Source of the DNA: UBA1930 sp943371535
GTDB taxonomy: Bacteria > Bacteroidota > Bacteroidia > Chitinophagales > Chitinophagaceae
Reading direction: 5' to 3'
Assembly (NCBI GenBank): GCA_943371535.1
Contig: CALRVE020000014.1
Location: 1-64,000, forward strand
Length of the DNA: 64,000 nt
Below, one piece after another: positions 43,821 to 52,909 of this stretch; the first letter of the stretch is position 1, and the number at the start of each line of letters is the position of its first letter. The notes beneath the pieces are model-generated. The model did no database searches. It saw only the letters and a program-made list of their open reading frames with translations, and was not told the origin of the DNA. A program made the position numbers and the translations under genes.

Positions 43821-44699
43821 TTATAATGAGGCAATGTATTCCATCACTTCACTCAACGATTTTTTAAATTCGATATTTGGAGGAACCGATTTTTTATAGC
43901 CTTGGGTTAGCAAACCAGATACAATTAATTTGTAGCTACCAATACGTTGATGGTAATTATTCAAGAATTTTTCAAAGTTAAAATTATTGGCTACCGATGT
44001 TAAGTGACAATATAAATAATCGGGCTTTTTCAATTTTGCAACGTATTCAATGTCTTTCAATGGAGCATTTGCACCGATGTAAAGTACCTTAATGCCTCTG
44101 CTCTTTAATAAATAATACATGAACAATAATCCCAACTCATGATGTTCGCCTTCTGGCAAAAACAATAGCAATGTTTTATTAACTGTAAAGTGACTATTCG
44201 CTCCTTCGATACCAACAATTAGTTTTTGACGAATAATATTGGTCACTAAATGCTCTTGAGCTGGATTAATATGATTGGTTAGCCATAAAATGCCAATTCG
44301 TTCTAGAAAAGGAAAAATAATTTGTGTAATAGTTCTTTCAACCCCTTTTGACTGAATATATTTATCTAACACCAATTCAAAATCCTCAATATTCAAATCA
44401 ACCATGTTTTGAATCAACTCATTTACAATTCGTTCTTGCTGAGCTTGAGCTTGAGATAATGAAAGGATTTTTTCCTTCATTTGAATCTCATTCATTTTAC
44501 CAATATGAGAAATTTTGAAGCCATACTTATTCAATAAGGCGATATTGAGTACAGTTTTTAACTCATGACTACTATAGTAACGAATATTTGTATCGGAACG
44601 TTGGGGTTTTAAAAAAGTGTATCGTTGTTCCCAAATACGAATGGTATGGGCTTTGATGCCGGTTAAATTTTCTAAGTCTTTAATGGTAAAAGCATTCAT
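43821..44699 (-). CDS. MerR-family regulator with CarH/LitR-like cobalamin-binding domain
   Basis: 292 residues. An N-terminal MerR winged helix (F-T-I-K-D-L-E-N-L-T-G-I-K-A-H-T-I-R-I-W-E-Q-R-Y) is followed by a four-helix cap and a Rossmann B12 domain. W-x9-E-H is present (Trp139, Glu149, His150), and E-x-H-x-x-G (Glu185, His187, Gly190) carries the putative lower cobalt ligand. In CarH-type proteins this set binds adenosylcobalamin and makes repression light-sensitive. No carotenoid gene lies in the window. The B12 cofactor and light response are inferences from the motifs. Confidence 0.88.
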   Translation of the reverse strand: MNAFTIKDLENLTGIKAHTIRIWEQRYTFLKPQRSDTNIRYYSSHELKTVLNIALLNKYGFKISHIGKMNEIQMKEKILSLSQAQAQQERIVNELIQNMVDLNIEDFELVLDKYIQSKGVERTITQIIFPFLERIGILWLTNHINPAQEHLVTNIIRQKLIVGIEGANSHFTVNKTLLLFLPEGEHHELGLLFMYYLLKSRGIKVLYIGANAPLKDIEYVAKLKKPDYLYCHLTSVANNFNFEKFLNNYHQRIGSYKLIVSGLLTQGYKKSVPPNIEFKKSLSEVMEYIASL

Positions 44700-44792
44700 A
44701 ACGCACTATTTTCAGAATAACAAACAGAAAATGGTATAAAAGGTTGAACAAGAATAAAATTAATTTAAATAAAACCAGTTTTTAAGCATAAA

Positions 44793-44814
44793 AAAAGGAA
44801 CCGAAGTTCCTTTT
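44793..44814 (-). terminator. Terminator at the end of the rml/polysaccharide genes
   Basis: Minus strand: AAAAGGAAC-TTCG-GTTCCTTTT followed by more T, a 9-bp stem with a stable UUCG-type tetraloop and U tail. It begins five bases past the rmlA stop. Confidence 0.92.
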
Positions 44815-44818
44815 ACAT

Positions 44819-45679
44819 TTATTTTTTAACTTTTCGCAGGTATTCACCATATCCACTTTTGGCGTATTTATCGGCTAGTAATAATAATTGCTGATGATTG
44901 ATATAGCCCATGCGATAAGCAATTTCTTCTATGCAACCAATTTTTTGACTTTGACGTTTTTCAATAACTCTCACAAATTCGCAAGCATCGGCTAAGCTAT
45001 CAAAAGTACCGGTATCTAACCAAGCAGTTCCTCTGCTCATTACACCTACTTGCAATTTTCCTTGTTCTAAATACACACGATTTACATCGGTAATTTCGTA
45101 TTCGCCTCTTGCACTTGGAGCAATATTTTTGGCAATTTCTACTACAGAATTATCGTAGAAATATAAACCCGGAACAGCATAATTTGATTTTGGAGCAGCA
45201 GGCTTTTCTTCAATAGAAACAGCTTGATTATTAGCATCAAATTCAACCACACCATAACGTTCAGGATCGCTTACTTCATAAGCAAAAACTGCAGCCCCGG
45301 TTAAATCGTTAAACGATTGTAATAGTTTACTGAATCCTGCACCATAAAAAATGTTATCGCCTAAAACCAATGCTACTTTATCATTCCCAATAAAATCGGC
45401 ACCAATTACAAAAGCTTGTGCTAACCCATTAGGTACAGCTTGTACAGCATAAGAAAAAGTACAACCCAATTCTTTTCCATCGCCTAATAAACGTTGAAAT
45501 TGTTCAGAATCTTCTGGAGTAGTAATAATTAAAATTTCATGGATACCCGATAACATTAAAACCGACAATGGATAATAAATCATGGGTTTATCATAAATAG
45601 GCATTAATTGCTTACTAATACCTTTGGTGATTGGATACAATCTTGTACCACTGCCACCTGCTAAAATGATTCCTTTCAT
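44819..45679 (-). CDS. rmlA: Glucose-1-phosphate thymidylyltransferase
   Basis: 286 residues. G-G-S-G-T-R-L-Y-P-I-T-K-G-I-S-K-Q-L-M-P-I-Y-D-K-P-M (nucleotide loop and catalytic Lys), L-V-L-G-D-N-I-F-Y-G, G-V-V-E-F-D and E-E-K-P, G-L-Y-F-Y-D, and W-L-D-T-G-T-F are all typical of RmlA. It makes dTDP-glucose from dTTP and glucose-1-phosphate, the first step to dTDP-L-rhamnose and other dTDP sugars. Last gene of the locus, 65 bases after rmlC. Confidence 0.97.
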   Translation of the reverse strand: MKGIILAGGSGTRLYPITKGISKQLMPIYDKPMIYYPLSVLMLSGIHEILIITTPEDSEQFQRLLGDGKELGCTFSYAVQAVPNGLAQAFVIGADFIGNDKVALVLGDNIFYGAGFSKLLQSFNDLTGAAVFAYEVSDPERYGVVEFDANNQAVSIEEKPAAPKSNYAVPGLYFYDNSVVEIAKNIAPSARGEYEITDVNRVYLEQGKLQVGVMSRGTAWLDTGTFDSLADACEFVRVIEKRQSQKIGCIEEIAYRMGYINHQQLLLLADKYAKSGYGEYLRKVKK

Positions 45680-45744
45680 AATGAGAAAGTTATAAGTTTA
45701 ATGTTGAATGTTTAATGTTGGAATGTTGTTTTTACAACTAAAAA

Positions 45745-46302
45745 TTATAAACCTAATTGTTGTTTATACTCTTTAAATGTTGGGTTATTTTTATCTTTTT
45801 CCGATAAAATAAATGCTGCTGTATCTAATTGCCAATCAATATTTAAGTCAGCATCATTGTACATCAATCCTCCCTCACTTGCTTTATTGTAATAATTATC
45901 GCATTTATAAAAAAAGATGGTATCATCTTCTAACACTACAAAACCATGAGCAAAGCCCCTTGGTACAAACAATTGAGTATGATTTTCTTTAGTTAATTCA
46001 ACTGCAACATGTTCACCAAATGTTGGTGAATCAGGACGGATATCGACTGCCACATCTAATACCCTTCCTTGTATAACCCTTACCAATTTAGCTTGTGCAT
46101 GTTCACCCTGTTGAAAATGCAATCCTCTTAAAACACCCGTTGATGATTTAGATTGATTGTCTTGTACAAAATGAACATCTAATCCGGTAAGTTTTGCAAA
46201 CGTTTGCTGATTGAAACTTTCAAAAAAATAGCCTCTCGGATCTTCAAAAACAGTATCTCTAATAATATAGCAATCTTTCAATTTGGTTGCCTCAACTTTC
46301 AT
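45745..46302 (-). CDS. rmlC: dTDP-4-dehydrorhamnose 3,5-epimerase
   Basis: 185 residues, a cupin dimer enzyme. D-P-R-G-Y-F-F-E-S-F-N, F-V-Q-D-N-Q-S-K-S-S-T-G-V-L-R-G-L-H-F-Q (catalytic His in R-G-L-H), V-L-D-V-A-V-D-I-R-P-D-S-P-T-F and V-P-R-G-F-A-H-G-F match RmlC. It epimerises C3 and C5 of dTDP-4-keto-6-deoxyglucose. The next enzyme, RmlD, is not encoded in this window. Confidence 0.97.
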   Translation of the reverse strand: MKVEATKLKDCYIIRDTVFEDPRGYFFESFNQQTFAKLTGLDVHFVQDNQSKSSTGVLRGLHFQQGEHAQAKLVRVIQGRVLDVAVDIRPDSPTFGEHVAVELTKENHTQLFVPRGFAHGFVVLEDDTIFFYKCDNYYNKASEGGLMYNDADLNIDWQLDTAAFILSEKDKNNPTFKEYKQQLGL

Positions 46303-46356
46303 GCTGGTTTTATTACTGATTATGTATTATTGATTATTACTTACTGAAAAGTTATA

Positions 46357-46478
46357 CAAACTTGCAATTCACTTACTAGCAACTAGCTACTAACGATTCA
46401 CCACTCACGTTTCACTCCTCTCACCTTACACCTTACACCCTACACCTTCCACCTTTAACCTCAACTCTCTATCTCCCA
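46357..46478. repeat. Pyrimidine-rich degenerate repeat tract between rmlB and rmlC
   Basis: Most of the 166-base gap is low-complexity sequence with drifting short repeats (CACCTTACACCTTACACCC and the like; ACTAGCAACTAGCTACTAAC), strongly C/T-biased on the plus strand. It has the same character as the longer tract at 62787-63215 and a short one near 41910-41950. Confidence 0.6.
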
Positions 46479-47524
46479 ACATACATATCATCATAATACT
46501 TCGCATAAGCACCAGAGGTAATGTTGTTTAACCATTCTTGATTACTTAAAAACCAATCAATTGTTTCGGCCAAACCTTGTTCAAATGTTACTGAAGGTGC
46601 CCAACCCAATTCTTGATTAATTTTTGTTGCATCAATGGCATATCGTCTATCATGACCAGGACGATCTTTTACGTACGTAATCAACTGCTCACTTTCACCT
46701 GGAGTTCTATTGAGTTTTTCATCCATTAATTTACACAACAGTTTAATCAAATCAATATTGGTCCATTCGTTAAATCCACCAATGTTATACGTTTCATTGA
46801 TTTTGCCTTTATGAAAAACCGTATCAATAGCAGTTGCATGATCTTTTACAAATAGCCAATCTCTTGTATATAAACCATCACCATAAACAGGTAAAGCTTT
46901 TTGGGTGATGATATTATTGATGAATAATGGAATTAATTTTTCAGGAAAATGAAATGGACCATAATTATTACTGCAATTAGAAATAACCGTTTGCATGTGA
47001 TAAGTTTCGGCATAAGCCCTCACAAAATGATCTGAAGAAGCTTTACTTGCACTATAAGGTGAATTAGGATGATAAGGTGTTGTTTCAGTAAAAAAACCTT
47101 CTTTGCCCAAAGCTCCATACACTTCATCGGTACTTACATGATAAAACAAATGTTGGCTATAATCTGCTTTCCAAAATTGTTTAGCGGTGTTCAATAAGTT
47201 TACTGTTCCAATTACATTGGTGTATACAAAATCTAATGGAGAAATGATTGAACGATCTACATGCGATTCTGCTGCTAAATGAATTACATCGGTAATTGAA
47301 TGTTTTTCAAATATTGTTGCCAATGCATCTGCATCTAGAATATTTACTTTCTCAAAAATATAGTTAGACGATTGATCAATGTCTTTCAAGTTTTCTAAAT
47401 TACCTGCATACGTTAGTGCATCTAAGTTTACAATTTTGTAGTTGGGGTACTTGGTTACAAATAAACGTACTACATGAGAACCAATAAAACCTGCACCACC
47501 TGTTATTAAAATATTTTTGCTCAT
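46469..47524 (-). CDS. rmlB: dTDP-glucose 4,6-dehydratase
   Basis: 351 residues, an extended short-chain dehydrogenase. G-G-A-G-F-I-G-S-H-V-V-R binds NAD+; H-L-A-A-E-S-H-V-D-R-S-I is the RmlB signature; S-T-D-E-V-Y-G supplies Thr/Asp/Glu; Y-S-A-S-K-A-S-S-D carries catalytic Tyr and Lys; R-D-W-L-F-V-K-D-H is conserved in the family. It produces dTDP-4-keto-6-deoxyglucose. The window has rmlB, then rmlC and rmlA in transcription order. Confidence 0.97.
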   Translation of the reverse strand: MSKNILITGGAGFIGSHVVRLFVTKYPNYKIVNLDALTYAGNLENLKDIDQSSNYIFEKVNILDADALATIFEKHSITDVIHLAAESHVDRSIISPLDFVYTNVIGTVNLLNTAKQFWKADYSQHLFYHVSTDEVYGALGKEGFFTETTPYHPNSPYSASKASSDHFVRAYAETYHMQTVISNCSNNYGPFHFPEKLIPLFINNIITQKALPVYGDGLYTRDWLFVKDHATAIDTVFHKGKINETYNIGGFNEWTNIDLIKLLCKLMDEKLNRTPGESEQLITYVKDRPGHDRRYAIDATKINQELGWAPSVTFEQGLAETIDWFLSNQEWLNNITSGAYAKYYDDMYVGR

Positions 47525-47532
47525 ATATTAAA

Positions 47533-48585
47533 TTAAATTTTATAATAATTTTTATACCAATTTACAAATTGTTCTATTCCGTTTTCTAACGGCGTAAAAG
47601 GTTTGAAATTAAAATCTTTTTCTAACCCACTTACATCTGCAAAAGTAGCTTGGACATCGCCAGGTTGTATAGGCATCATATCTTTAATAGCTGTTTTTCC
47701 GGTTGCTTTTTCTATGCAACCAATAAAATCTCCTAAAGAAACAGGTTTATGGTTGCCAATATTGTACAACTTGTATGGGGCAGATGATGAACTTGCATCT
47801 GGATCTTGTGCATTCCATTCTTCATTAGGTTTTGGCACAACAGCAACAACTCTATTAATGACTTCAACAACATCATCAACATAGGTAAAATCACGCATCA
47901 TATCGCCATTATTGAACACTTTTATTGGCTTATCATTTAAAATAGCATCTGTAAACAAGAAAGGAGCCATATCTGGCCTACCCCAAGGACCATAAACTGT
48001 AAAAAAACGCAATCCAGTTACTGGTAAATTAAATAAATGGCTATACACATGAGCCATTAATTCATTACTTTTTTTAGTAGCAGCATATAAGGAAGCAGGA
48101 TGATTGGTTGCATGTGTGGTTGCAAATGGAACTTGTGCATTTAAACCATATACACTACTACTACTTGCATAAATTAAATGCTGAATTTGATGATGCCTGC
48201 AACATTCTAATAAATTGGCAAAGCCAACAATATTACTATTTACATACGCTGTAGGATGTGTTATACTATAACGTACCCCAGCTTGTGCAGCTAAATTAAT
48301 TACCACATCAAACTTTTCTATGGTAAATAGAAGTTGCAATGAAGCTGCATCTTCTAACTGTAACTGTACAAAAGAATAGTGAGTATTTTTGCTGCTGATT
48401 ACTTTAGAGTTATAAGCAATTAAACTGCTTTCAAAACCTGCTTCAGCTAAACGATTACTTTTTAAAGTAACATCGTAATAATTATTAATGCTATCTATAC
48501 CAACAACAGTATGTCCTTCTGCAATCATTTTATTGGCCACATGAAAACCAATAAAACCTGCTGTGCCTGTAATGAGTATTTTCAT
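47533..48585 (-). CDS. UDP-glucuronate 4-epimerase-like NAD-dependent epimerase
   Basis: 350 residues. G-T-A-G-F-I-G-F-H-V-A-N binds NAD+; N-N-Y-Y-D-V-T-L-K-S-N-R-L and A-A-Q-A-G-V-R-Y-S-I-T-H-P are typical of UDP-glucuronate 4-epimerases; Y-A-S-S-S-S-V-Y-G and Y-A-A-T-K-K-S-N-E supply Ser, Tyr and Lys; R-F-F-T-V-Y-G-P-W-G-R-P-D-M-A closes the site. It would provide UDP-galacturonate for the polysaccharide. Starts 9 bases after the GT4 gene and is 8 bases ahead of rmlB. Confidence 0.92.
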   Translation of the reverse strand: MKILITGTAGFIGFHVANKMIAEGHTVVGIDSINNYYDVTLKSNRLAEAGFESSLIAYNSKVISSKNTHYSFVQLQLEDAASLQLLFTIEKFDVVINLAAQAGVRYSITHPTAYVNSNIVGFANLLECCRHHQIQHLIYASSSSVYGLNAQVPFATTHATNHPASLYAATKKSNELMAHVYSHLFNLPVTGLRFFTVYGPWGRPDMAPFLFTDAILNDKPIKVFNNGDMMRDFTYVDDVVEVINRVVAVVPKPNEEWNAQDPDASSSSAPYKLYNIGNHKPVSLGDFIGCIEKATGKTAIKDMMPIQPGDVQATFADVSGLEKDFNFKPFTPLENGIEQFVNWYKNYYKI

Positions 48586-48594
48586 GAAAGATGA

Positions 48595-49791
48595 TTATCT
48601 AGAAGATAATAACTGTAGATATATATTTTTTACAGTTTGTACTTCTTGTTGTTTGTTAAAGGTTGTTGACGCAAATTTAATGGCTTGTTGGCTCATAGTG
48701 TTTCTAAGTTCTGGATTATTAGCTAGTAAGCTAATTTTACTTACATAATCAGCTATGGAGATTCCCTCTATCAAATATCCTGAAATGCCGTTTTCAAAAG
48801 TATCTTTAACGCCACCTACATTATTGGCAATAATGGGTTTGCCACAAAATTGAGCTTCAATGATTGATAAAGGTGTGCCTTCATTTAATGAGGTGAGCAC
48901 CACCATATCTAAACCATGATACACAGATGTCATATCTTCTATCCATGATGTAAAAATAATTTTAGCCGATGTTTTTTCATCCGTATTATTATTAAATACT
49001 ATTTTACACATATTCAAGTAGCTGGTTAATTCTTTTTTACTATCACCATCACCTACAATAAAAAAGTAGATATTTTGTACACCAGAAAATAAAATTTGTT
49101 CGGCTATTTGTAAAAACAATAAATGGTTTTTAATAGGCACCAATCTTCCTATTATTCCTACAGCAATATCTTTTTCGGCTAAGTGATATTTACTTCTAAA
49201 CTGAGTTCTATTTTTGGCAATATCGAGTACCAAATTTCTTTCATCTACCCCTAATGGAACGATATGTAGTTTTTTTGGGGGAACAATATTGTATTGGGCA
49301 GTTAATTCATTGGCTTGTTTAGTGCTTAATGCTATAATAGCTGTGGAAATTTTGGCCAACCATTTTTCAGTAAACTGAATTAACCTTGTTGTTATTGAAT
49401 TGAAATAAGAGTGAAATAAATGCCCATGAAAAGTATGTAATATAACTGGAACATTTAAAACCCAAGCAGCAAGGCGACCTAAAAACCCACTTTTAGATCC
49501 ATGTGTATGTACAATAACTGCTTGATGCTGTTTGATTTGTTTTACTAAAGCAAAAAAAGCCAATACATCTATTAATGGATTGATGGTACGGCGTAAATAC
49601 TTTACTTTTTGGGTATTTAAATAAGGATATTGTTTTAATAAAAAAGAAGCCTCCACTTCGTCGGCTTCTTTTTCTCCATACAGAATTAATATATTAAAAT
49701 TTTCTTGTAAATAGTAGGCTAATGGAATAGTATCTATTGCCTGACCACCAATGACCAATCTGTTTAAAATAATAATTACATTAGGTTTCAT
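48595..49791 (-). CDS. Glycosyltransferase family 4 (polysaccharide assembly)
   Basis: 398 residues, GT-B fold. N-terminal domain with V-H-T-H-G-S-K-S-G-F-L-G-R-L-A-A and H-T-F-H-G-H-L-F-H-S-Y-F; C-terminal domain with G-I-I-G-R-L-V-P-I-K-N-H-L and the donor-site E-x7-E region L-N-E-G-T-P-L-S-I-I-E-A-Q-F-C-G-K-P-I-I-A. A retaining transferase that adds a sugar from a nucleotide donor to a lipid-linked oligosaccharide on the cytoplasmic face. Donor and linkage unknown. Lies 21 bases after fcl. Confidence 0.92.
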   Translation of the reverse strand: MKPNVIIILNRLVIGGQAIDTIPLAYYLQENFNILILYGEKEADEVEASFLLKQYPYLNTQKVKYLRRTINPLIDVLAFFALVKQIKQHQAVIVHTHGSKSGFLGRLAAWVLNVPVILHTFHGHLFHSYFNSITTRLIQFTEKWLAKISTAIIALSTKQANELTAQYNIVPPKKLHIVPLGVDERNLVLDIAKNRTQFRSKYHLAEKDIAVGIIGRLVPIKNHLLFLQIAEQILFSGVQNIYFFIVGDGDSKKELTSYLNMCKIVFNNNTDEKTSAKIIFTSWIEDMTSVYHGLDMVVLTSLNEGTPLSIIEAQFCGKPIIANNVGGVKDTFENGISGYLIEGISIADYVSKISLLANNPELRNTMSQQAIKFASTTFNKQQEVQTVKNIYLQLLSSR

Positions 49792-49812
49792 CTTTACTAC
49801 TCGAAACTAGAT

Positions 49813-50745
49813 TTAGTTCCAGTTATTATCTTTTATTGCTTCATATACTTTGGTAATGCCTTCTTCTAAGCCAATAGCAGCTTTCCAGCCCATTGCGTTT
49901 ATTTTAGCAACATCCATTAATTTTCGTGGGGTGCCATCGGGTTTGCTTGTGTTCAATTCAATAGTTCCTTCAAAACCTACTACTTTTTGAACCAATTGAG
50001 CCAGTTCTAAAATAGATACATCATTACCTACCCCCACATTTACCAATCCTTCTTCATTATAATGTTCTAACAAAAAGAAACATGCTTCAGCTAAATCATC
50101 TACATGTAAAAATTCTCTTTTAGGCGTTCCTGTTCCCCAAAGTTCTACACTTGCTGCATGGTTATTTTTTGCAGTAATGAACTTGCGTAACAACGCAGGT
50201 AATACATGAGAATTGTTTAAATCGTAATTATCATTTGGCCCATACAAATTGGTTGGCATGGCCGAAATAAAATTACAACCATATTGTCTTCTATAACTAT
50301 TACACAACTCTATGCCAGCAATTTTTGCGATGGCATAAGGTTGATTGGTTTCTTCTAAATATCCAGATAACAAATATTCTTCCTTTAAAGGCTGAAGAGC
50401 CAGTTTAGGATAGATACATGACGAACCCAAAAACAATAATTTTTCTACTTTATGTACAAAAGCAGCATGAATAACATTGGCTTCTATCATGAGATTTTCA
50501 TAAATAAAATCTGCACGATATGTATTATTGGCTACAATACCACCCACTTTAGCAGCAGCAAGAATAACAATATCGGGCTGTTCGGTTTCGAAAAAACTAT
50601 TTACTGCTTGTTGGTTACGTAAATCAAATTCCTTAGAAGTTCGAACTATAATATTATTGAATCCTTTACTACGTAAATTTCTTTCAATAGCACTACCAAC
50701 CATACCTCTATGACCAGCAATATAAATTTTAGATTGTTGATTCAT
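49813..50745 (-). CDS. fcl: GDP-L-fucose synthase
   Basis: 310 residues. G-H-R-G-M-V-G-S-A-I-E-R-N-L binds NADP+; F-L-G-S-S-C-I-Y-P carries the catalytic Ser and Cys; P-Y-A-I-A-K-I-A-G carries Tyr and Lys; N-L-Y-G-P-N-D-N-Y-D follows. It converts GDP-4-keto-6-deoxymannose to GDP-L-fucose. It follows gmd by three bases, so the two-step fucose pathway is encoded together. Confidence 0.96.
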   Translation of the reverse strand: MNQQSKIYIAGHRGMVGSAIERNLRSKGFNNIIVRTSKEFDLRNQQAVNSFFETEQPDIVILAAAKVGGIVANNTYRADFIYENLMIEANVIHAAFVHKVEKLLFLGSSCIYPKLALQPLKEEYLLSGYLEETNQPYAIAKIAGIELCNSYRRQYGCNFISAMPTNLYGPNDNYDLNNSHVLPALLRKFITAKNNHAASVELWGTGTPKREFLHVDDLAEACFFLLEHYNEEGLVNVGVGNDVSILELAQLVQKVVGFEGTIELNTSKPDGTPRKLMDVAKINAMGWKAAIGLEEGITKVYEAIKDNNWN

Positions 50746-50748
50746 GGG

Positions 50749-51858
50749 TTATTCAAAAGCGTTCTTGGTAATAAATCCATTATCTTTTAAAAATCTTTCT
50801 TTTTCAAAGATGATGATATCACTAGCTACCATTTCTTTTACCATTTCGGCTAAAGTGTATTTTGGTTTCCAACCCAATTTTGTATTGGCTTTGGTTGGGT
50901 CGCCAATTAATAAATCTACTTCTGTTGGGCGATAATATCTTGGATCTACTTTTACCACTACCTTACCAATTTCTACATTGAATTTGCCAGAATTGGCAAC
51001 TACAAAACCTTCTTCATTTTCTGCTTCGCCTCTAAAACCAAGCTCTACGCCAATTTCAGCAAAAGCCATTCTAACAAAATCTCTAATTTCGGTAGTTATG
51101 CCTGTTGCTAAAACAAAGTCTTCTGGCTTTTCTTGTTGCAAAATCAACCACATACCTTCAATATAATCTTTGGCATGCCCCCAATCTCTCTTAGCATTCA
51201 TGTTGCCTAAATACAAGGTTTCTTGAAAACCTAAAGCAATTTTTGCTACGGCTCTAGTAATTTTTCTGGTAACAAAAGTTTCTCCCCTATTAGGCGATTC
51301 ATGGTTAAATAAAATACCATTACAAGCATACATACCGTAGGCTTCACGATAATTTACGGTAATCCAAAAAGCATACATTTTTGCTACTGCATAAGGACTA
51401 CGAGGATAAAAAGGTGTGGTTTCACTTTGTGGCACAGCTTGTACCAAACCATATAATTCTGAAGTTGATGCTTGATAAATTTTAGTTTTTTGAACCAAGC
51501 CTAATAAACGAACAGCTTCTAAAATTCTTAAGGTTCCAATACCATCGGCATTGGCCGTATATTCTGGTGTTTCAAAACTTACATGTACATGGCTCATTGC
51601 AGCCAAGTTGTAAATTTCATCGGGTTGAACTTCTTGAATAATTCTAATTAAATTAGTACTGTCTGTTAAATCGCCATAATGTAAGGTCATGTGGCGATGT
51701 GGAACTTGTGGATCTTCATAAAAATGATCTATTCTACCTGTATTAAACAAAGAACTTCTTCTTTTAATACCATGTACTTCATACCCCTTTTTCAATAAAA
51801 ATTCGGCCAAGTATGCTCCATCTTGACCGGTAATTCCAGTGATTAATGCTTTTTTCAT
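50749..51858 (-). CDS. gmd: GDP-mannose 4,6-dehydratase
   Basis: 369 residues. G-I-T-G-Q-D-G-A-Y-L-A-E-F-L (NADP loop), G-I-K-R-R-S-S, Y-N-L-A-A-M-S-H-V-H-V-S-F-E, Q-A-S-T-S-E-L-Y-G (Thr, Ser, Glu), Y-A-V-A-K (Tyr, Lys) and N-H-E-S-P-N-R-G-E-T-F-V-T-R-K-I-T-R are the full GMD signature. It makes GDP-4-keto-6-deoxymannose, the precursor of GDP-fucose made by the next gene. Confidence 0.97.
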   Translation of the reverse strand: MKKALITGITGQDGAYLAEFLLKKGYEVHGIKRRSSLFNTGRIDHFYEDPQVPHRHMTLHYGDLTDSTNLIRIIQEVQPDEIYNLAAMSHVHVSFETPEYTANADGIGTLRILEAVRLLGLVQKTKIYQASTSELYGLVQAVPQSETTPFYPRSPYAVAKMYAFWITVNYREAYGMYACNGILFNHESPNRGETFVTRKITRAVAKIALGFQETLYLGNMNAKRDWGHAKDYIEGMWLILQQEKPEDFVLATGITTEIRDFVRMAFAEIGVELGFRGEAENEEGFVVANSGKFNVEIGKVVVKVDPRYYRPTEVDLLIGDPTKANTKLGWKPKYTLAEMVKEMVASDIIIFEKERFLKDNGFITKNAFE

Positions 51859-51867
51859 AAATGTTAG

Positions 51868-52836
51868 CTACTGATTTTCTACAATACTTTTTATAGTAAT
51901 TTCTAACCCTTCGGCCAACGTTTTTTTGGGGGTATAATTCGTTGTTTGTATAGTTACCGAAGAAAATTGTGTGGTTGCACAAAACTTTTTAACTCTTACC
52001 GCACTGATAGAGAATTTCTTTTTTGTAATTTTTGAAACCATGTCTAAAAAAATACCACCTGAATATCCAATAAAATAAGGTATTTTAATAGGAATAATTT
52101 TTTTACCCAATGCTTCTTCTGCATGATGTACTAATTCTTTGGTAGCTAAATCGGGTTTATCAATATAATTAAATAAATGATAGCCTTTAAATTTTTTATC
52201 TATACAATGGCTAATAAATCCTGCTACATTCTCTACATAAGCCATTGATTTTTTATTTTTTCCTCTGCCTACCATTACAAACTTACCACTAGCAATTTGT
52301 TTGAGTAAGTTGTACACATTGCCTTTATTACCAGGACCAAAAGTTACTGTTGGACGAACAATGATTAATGATTTACCATTTCTATCATTATCGAACCAAC
52401 GTCTTAATACTTTCTCTGCTTCTAATTTGCTTTTGCCATAATGATTAAAAGGATCTACACCTGATAATTCATCAGGATCTTTTTTATTCAGTCCATATAC
52501 AGATACAGAACTAGTGAAAATAATATGCTCTAAATGCTTTTCGGCCATTACTTTCAGTACGTTATGTGCCCCTTCTACATTTACATCGTAATACAAAGAA
52601 GTTGGAGAAACATCGTCTCTATGTTCAGCAGCTAGTAAAACAATATAATCTGTTTTATCGGGAATTGCAGCTTTCAATGCTTCATAATCCCTAACATCTG
52701 CAATGACAGTAGTTACGTTACCGTGGGGTTGAATCGGCAGTTGTTTGTCGATATTTGTAACAGTATGATGGGTAGCAATAGAATTGATTAAGTGAGAACC
52801 AATAAATCCTGAGCCTCCGATTACACAAACATTCAT
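51868..52836 (-). CDS. NAD-dependent sugar-nucleotide epimerase/dehydratase
   Basis: 322 residues from the ATG at 52836, where the Rossmann strand begins; a longer frame to 52896 is unlikely. V-I-G-G-S-G-F-I-G-S-H-L-I binds NAD; F-T-S-S-V-S-V-Y-G and H-Y-G-K-S-K-L-E-A-E supply Ser, Tyr and Lys. R-P-T-V-T-F-G-P-G-N-K-G-N-V-Y follows. The specific sugar cannot be assigned. It does not show RmlD features. Possibly a heptose or deoxysugar epimerase, given the nucleotidyltransferase 73 bases upstream. Confidence 0.85.
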   Translation of the reverse strand: MNVCVIGGSGFIGSHLINSIATHHTVTNIDKQLPIQPHGNVTTVIADVRDYEALKAAIPDKTDYIVLLAAEHRDDVSPTSLYYDVNVEGAHNVLKVMAEKHLEHIIFTSSVSVYGLNKKDPDELSGVDPFNHYGKSKLEAEKVLRRWFDNDRNGKSLIIVRPTVTFGPGNKGNVYNLLKQIASGKFVMVGRGKNKKSMAYVENVAGFISHCIDKKFKGYHLFNYIDKPDLATKELVHHAEEALGKKIIPIKIPYFIGYSGGIFLDMVSKITKKKFSISAVRVKKFCATTQFSSVTIQTTNYTPKKTLAEGLEITIKSIVENQ

Positions 52837-52909
52837 GTAGGTTTCTTCTATTTTGGCGAGCAAGTTAAGGAAATGAGGTATATAAAAATCAAACAATGTA
52901 CAGAATGCA

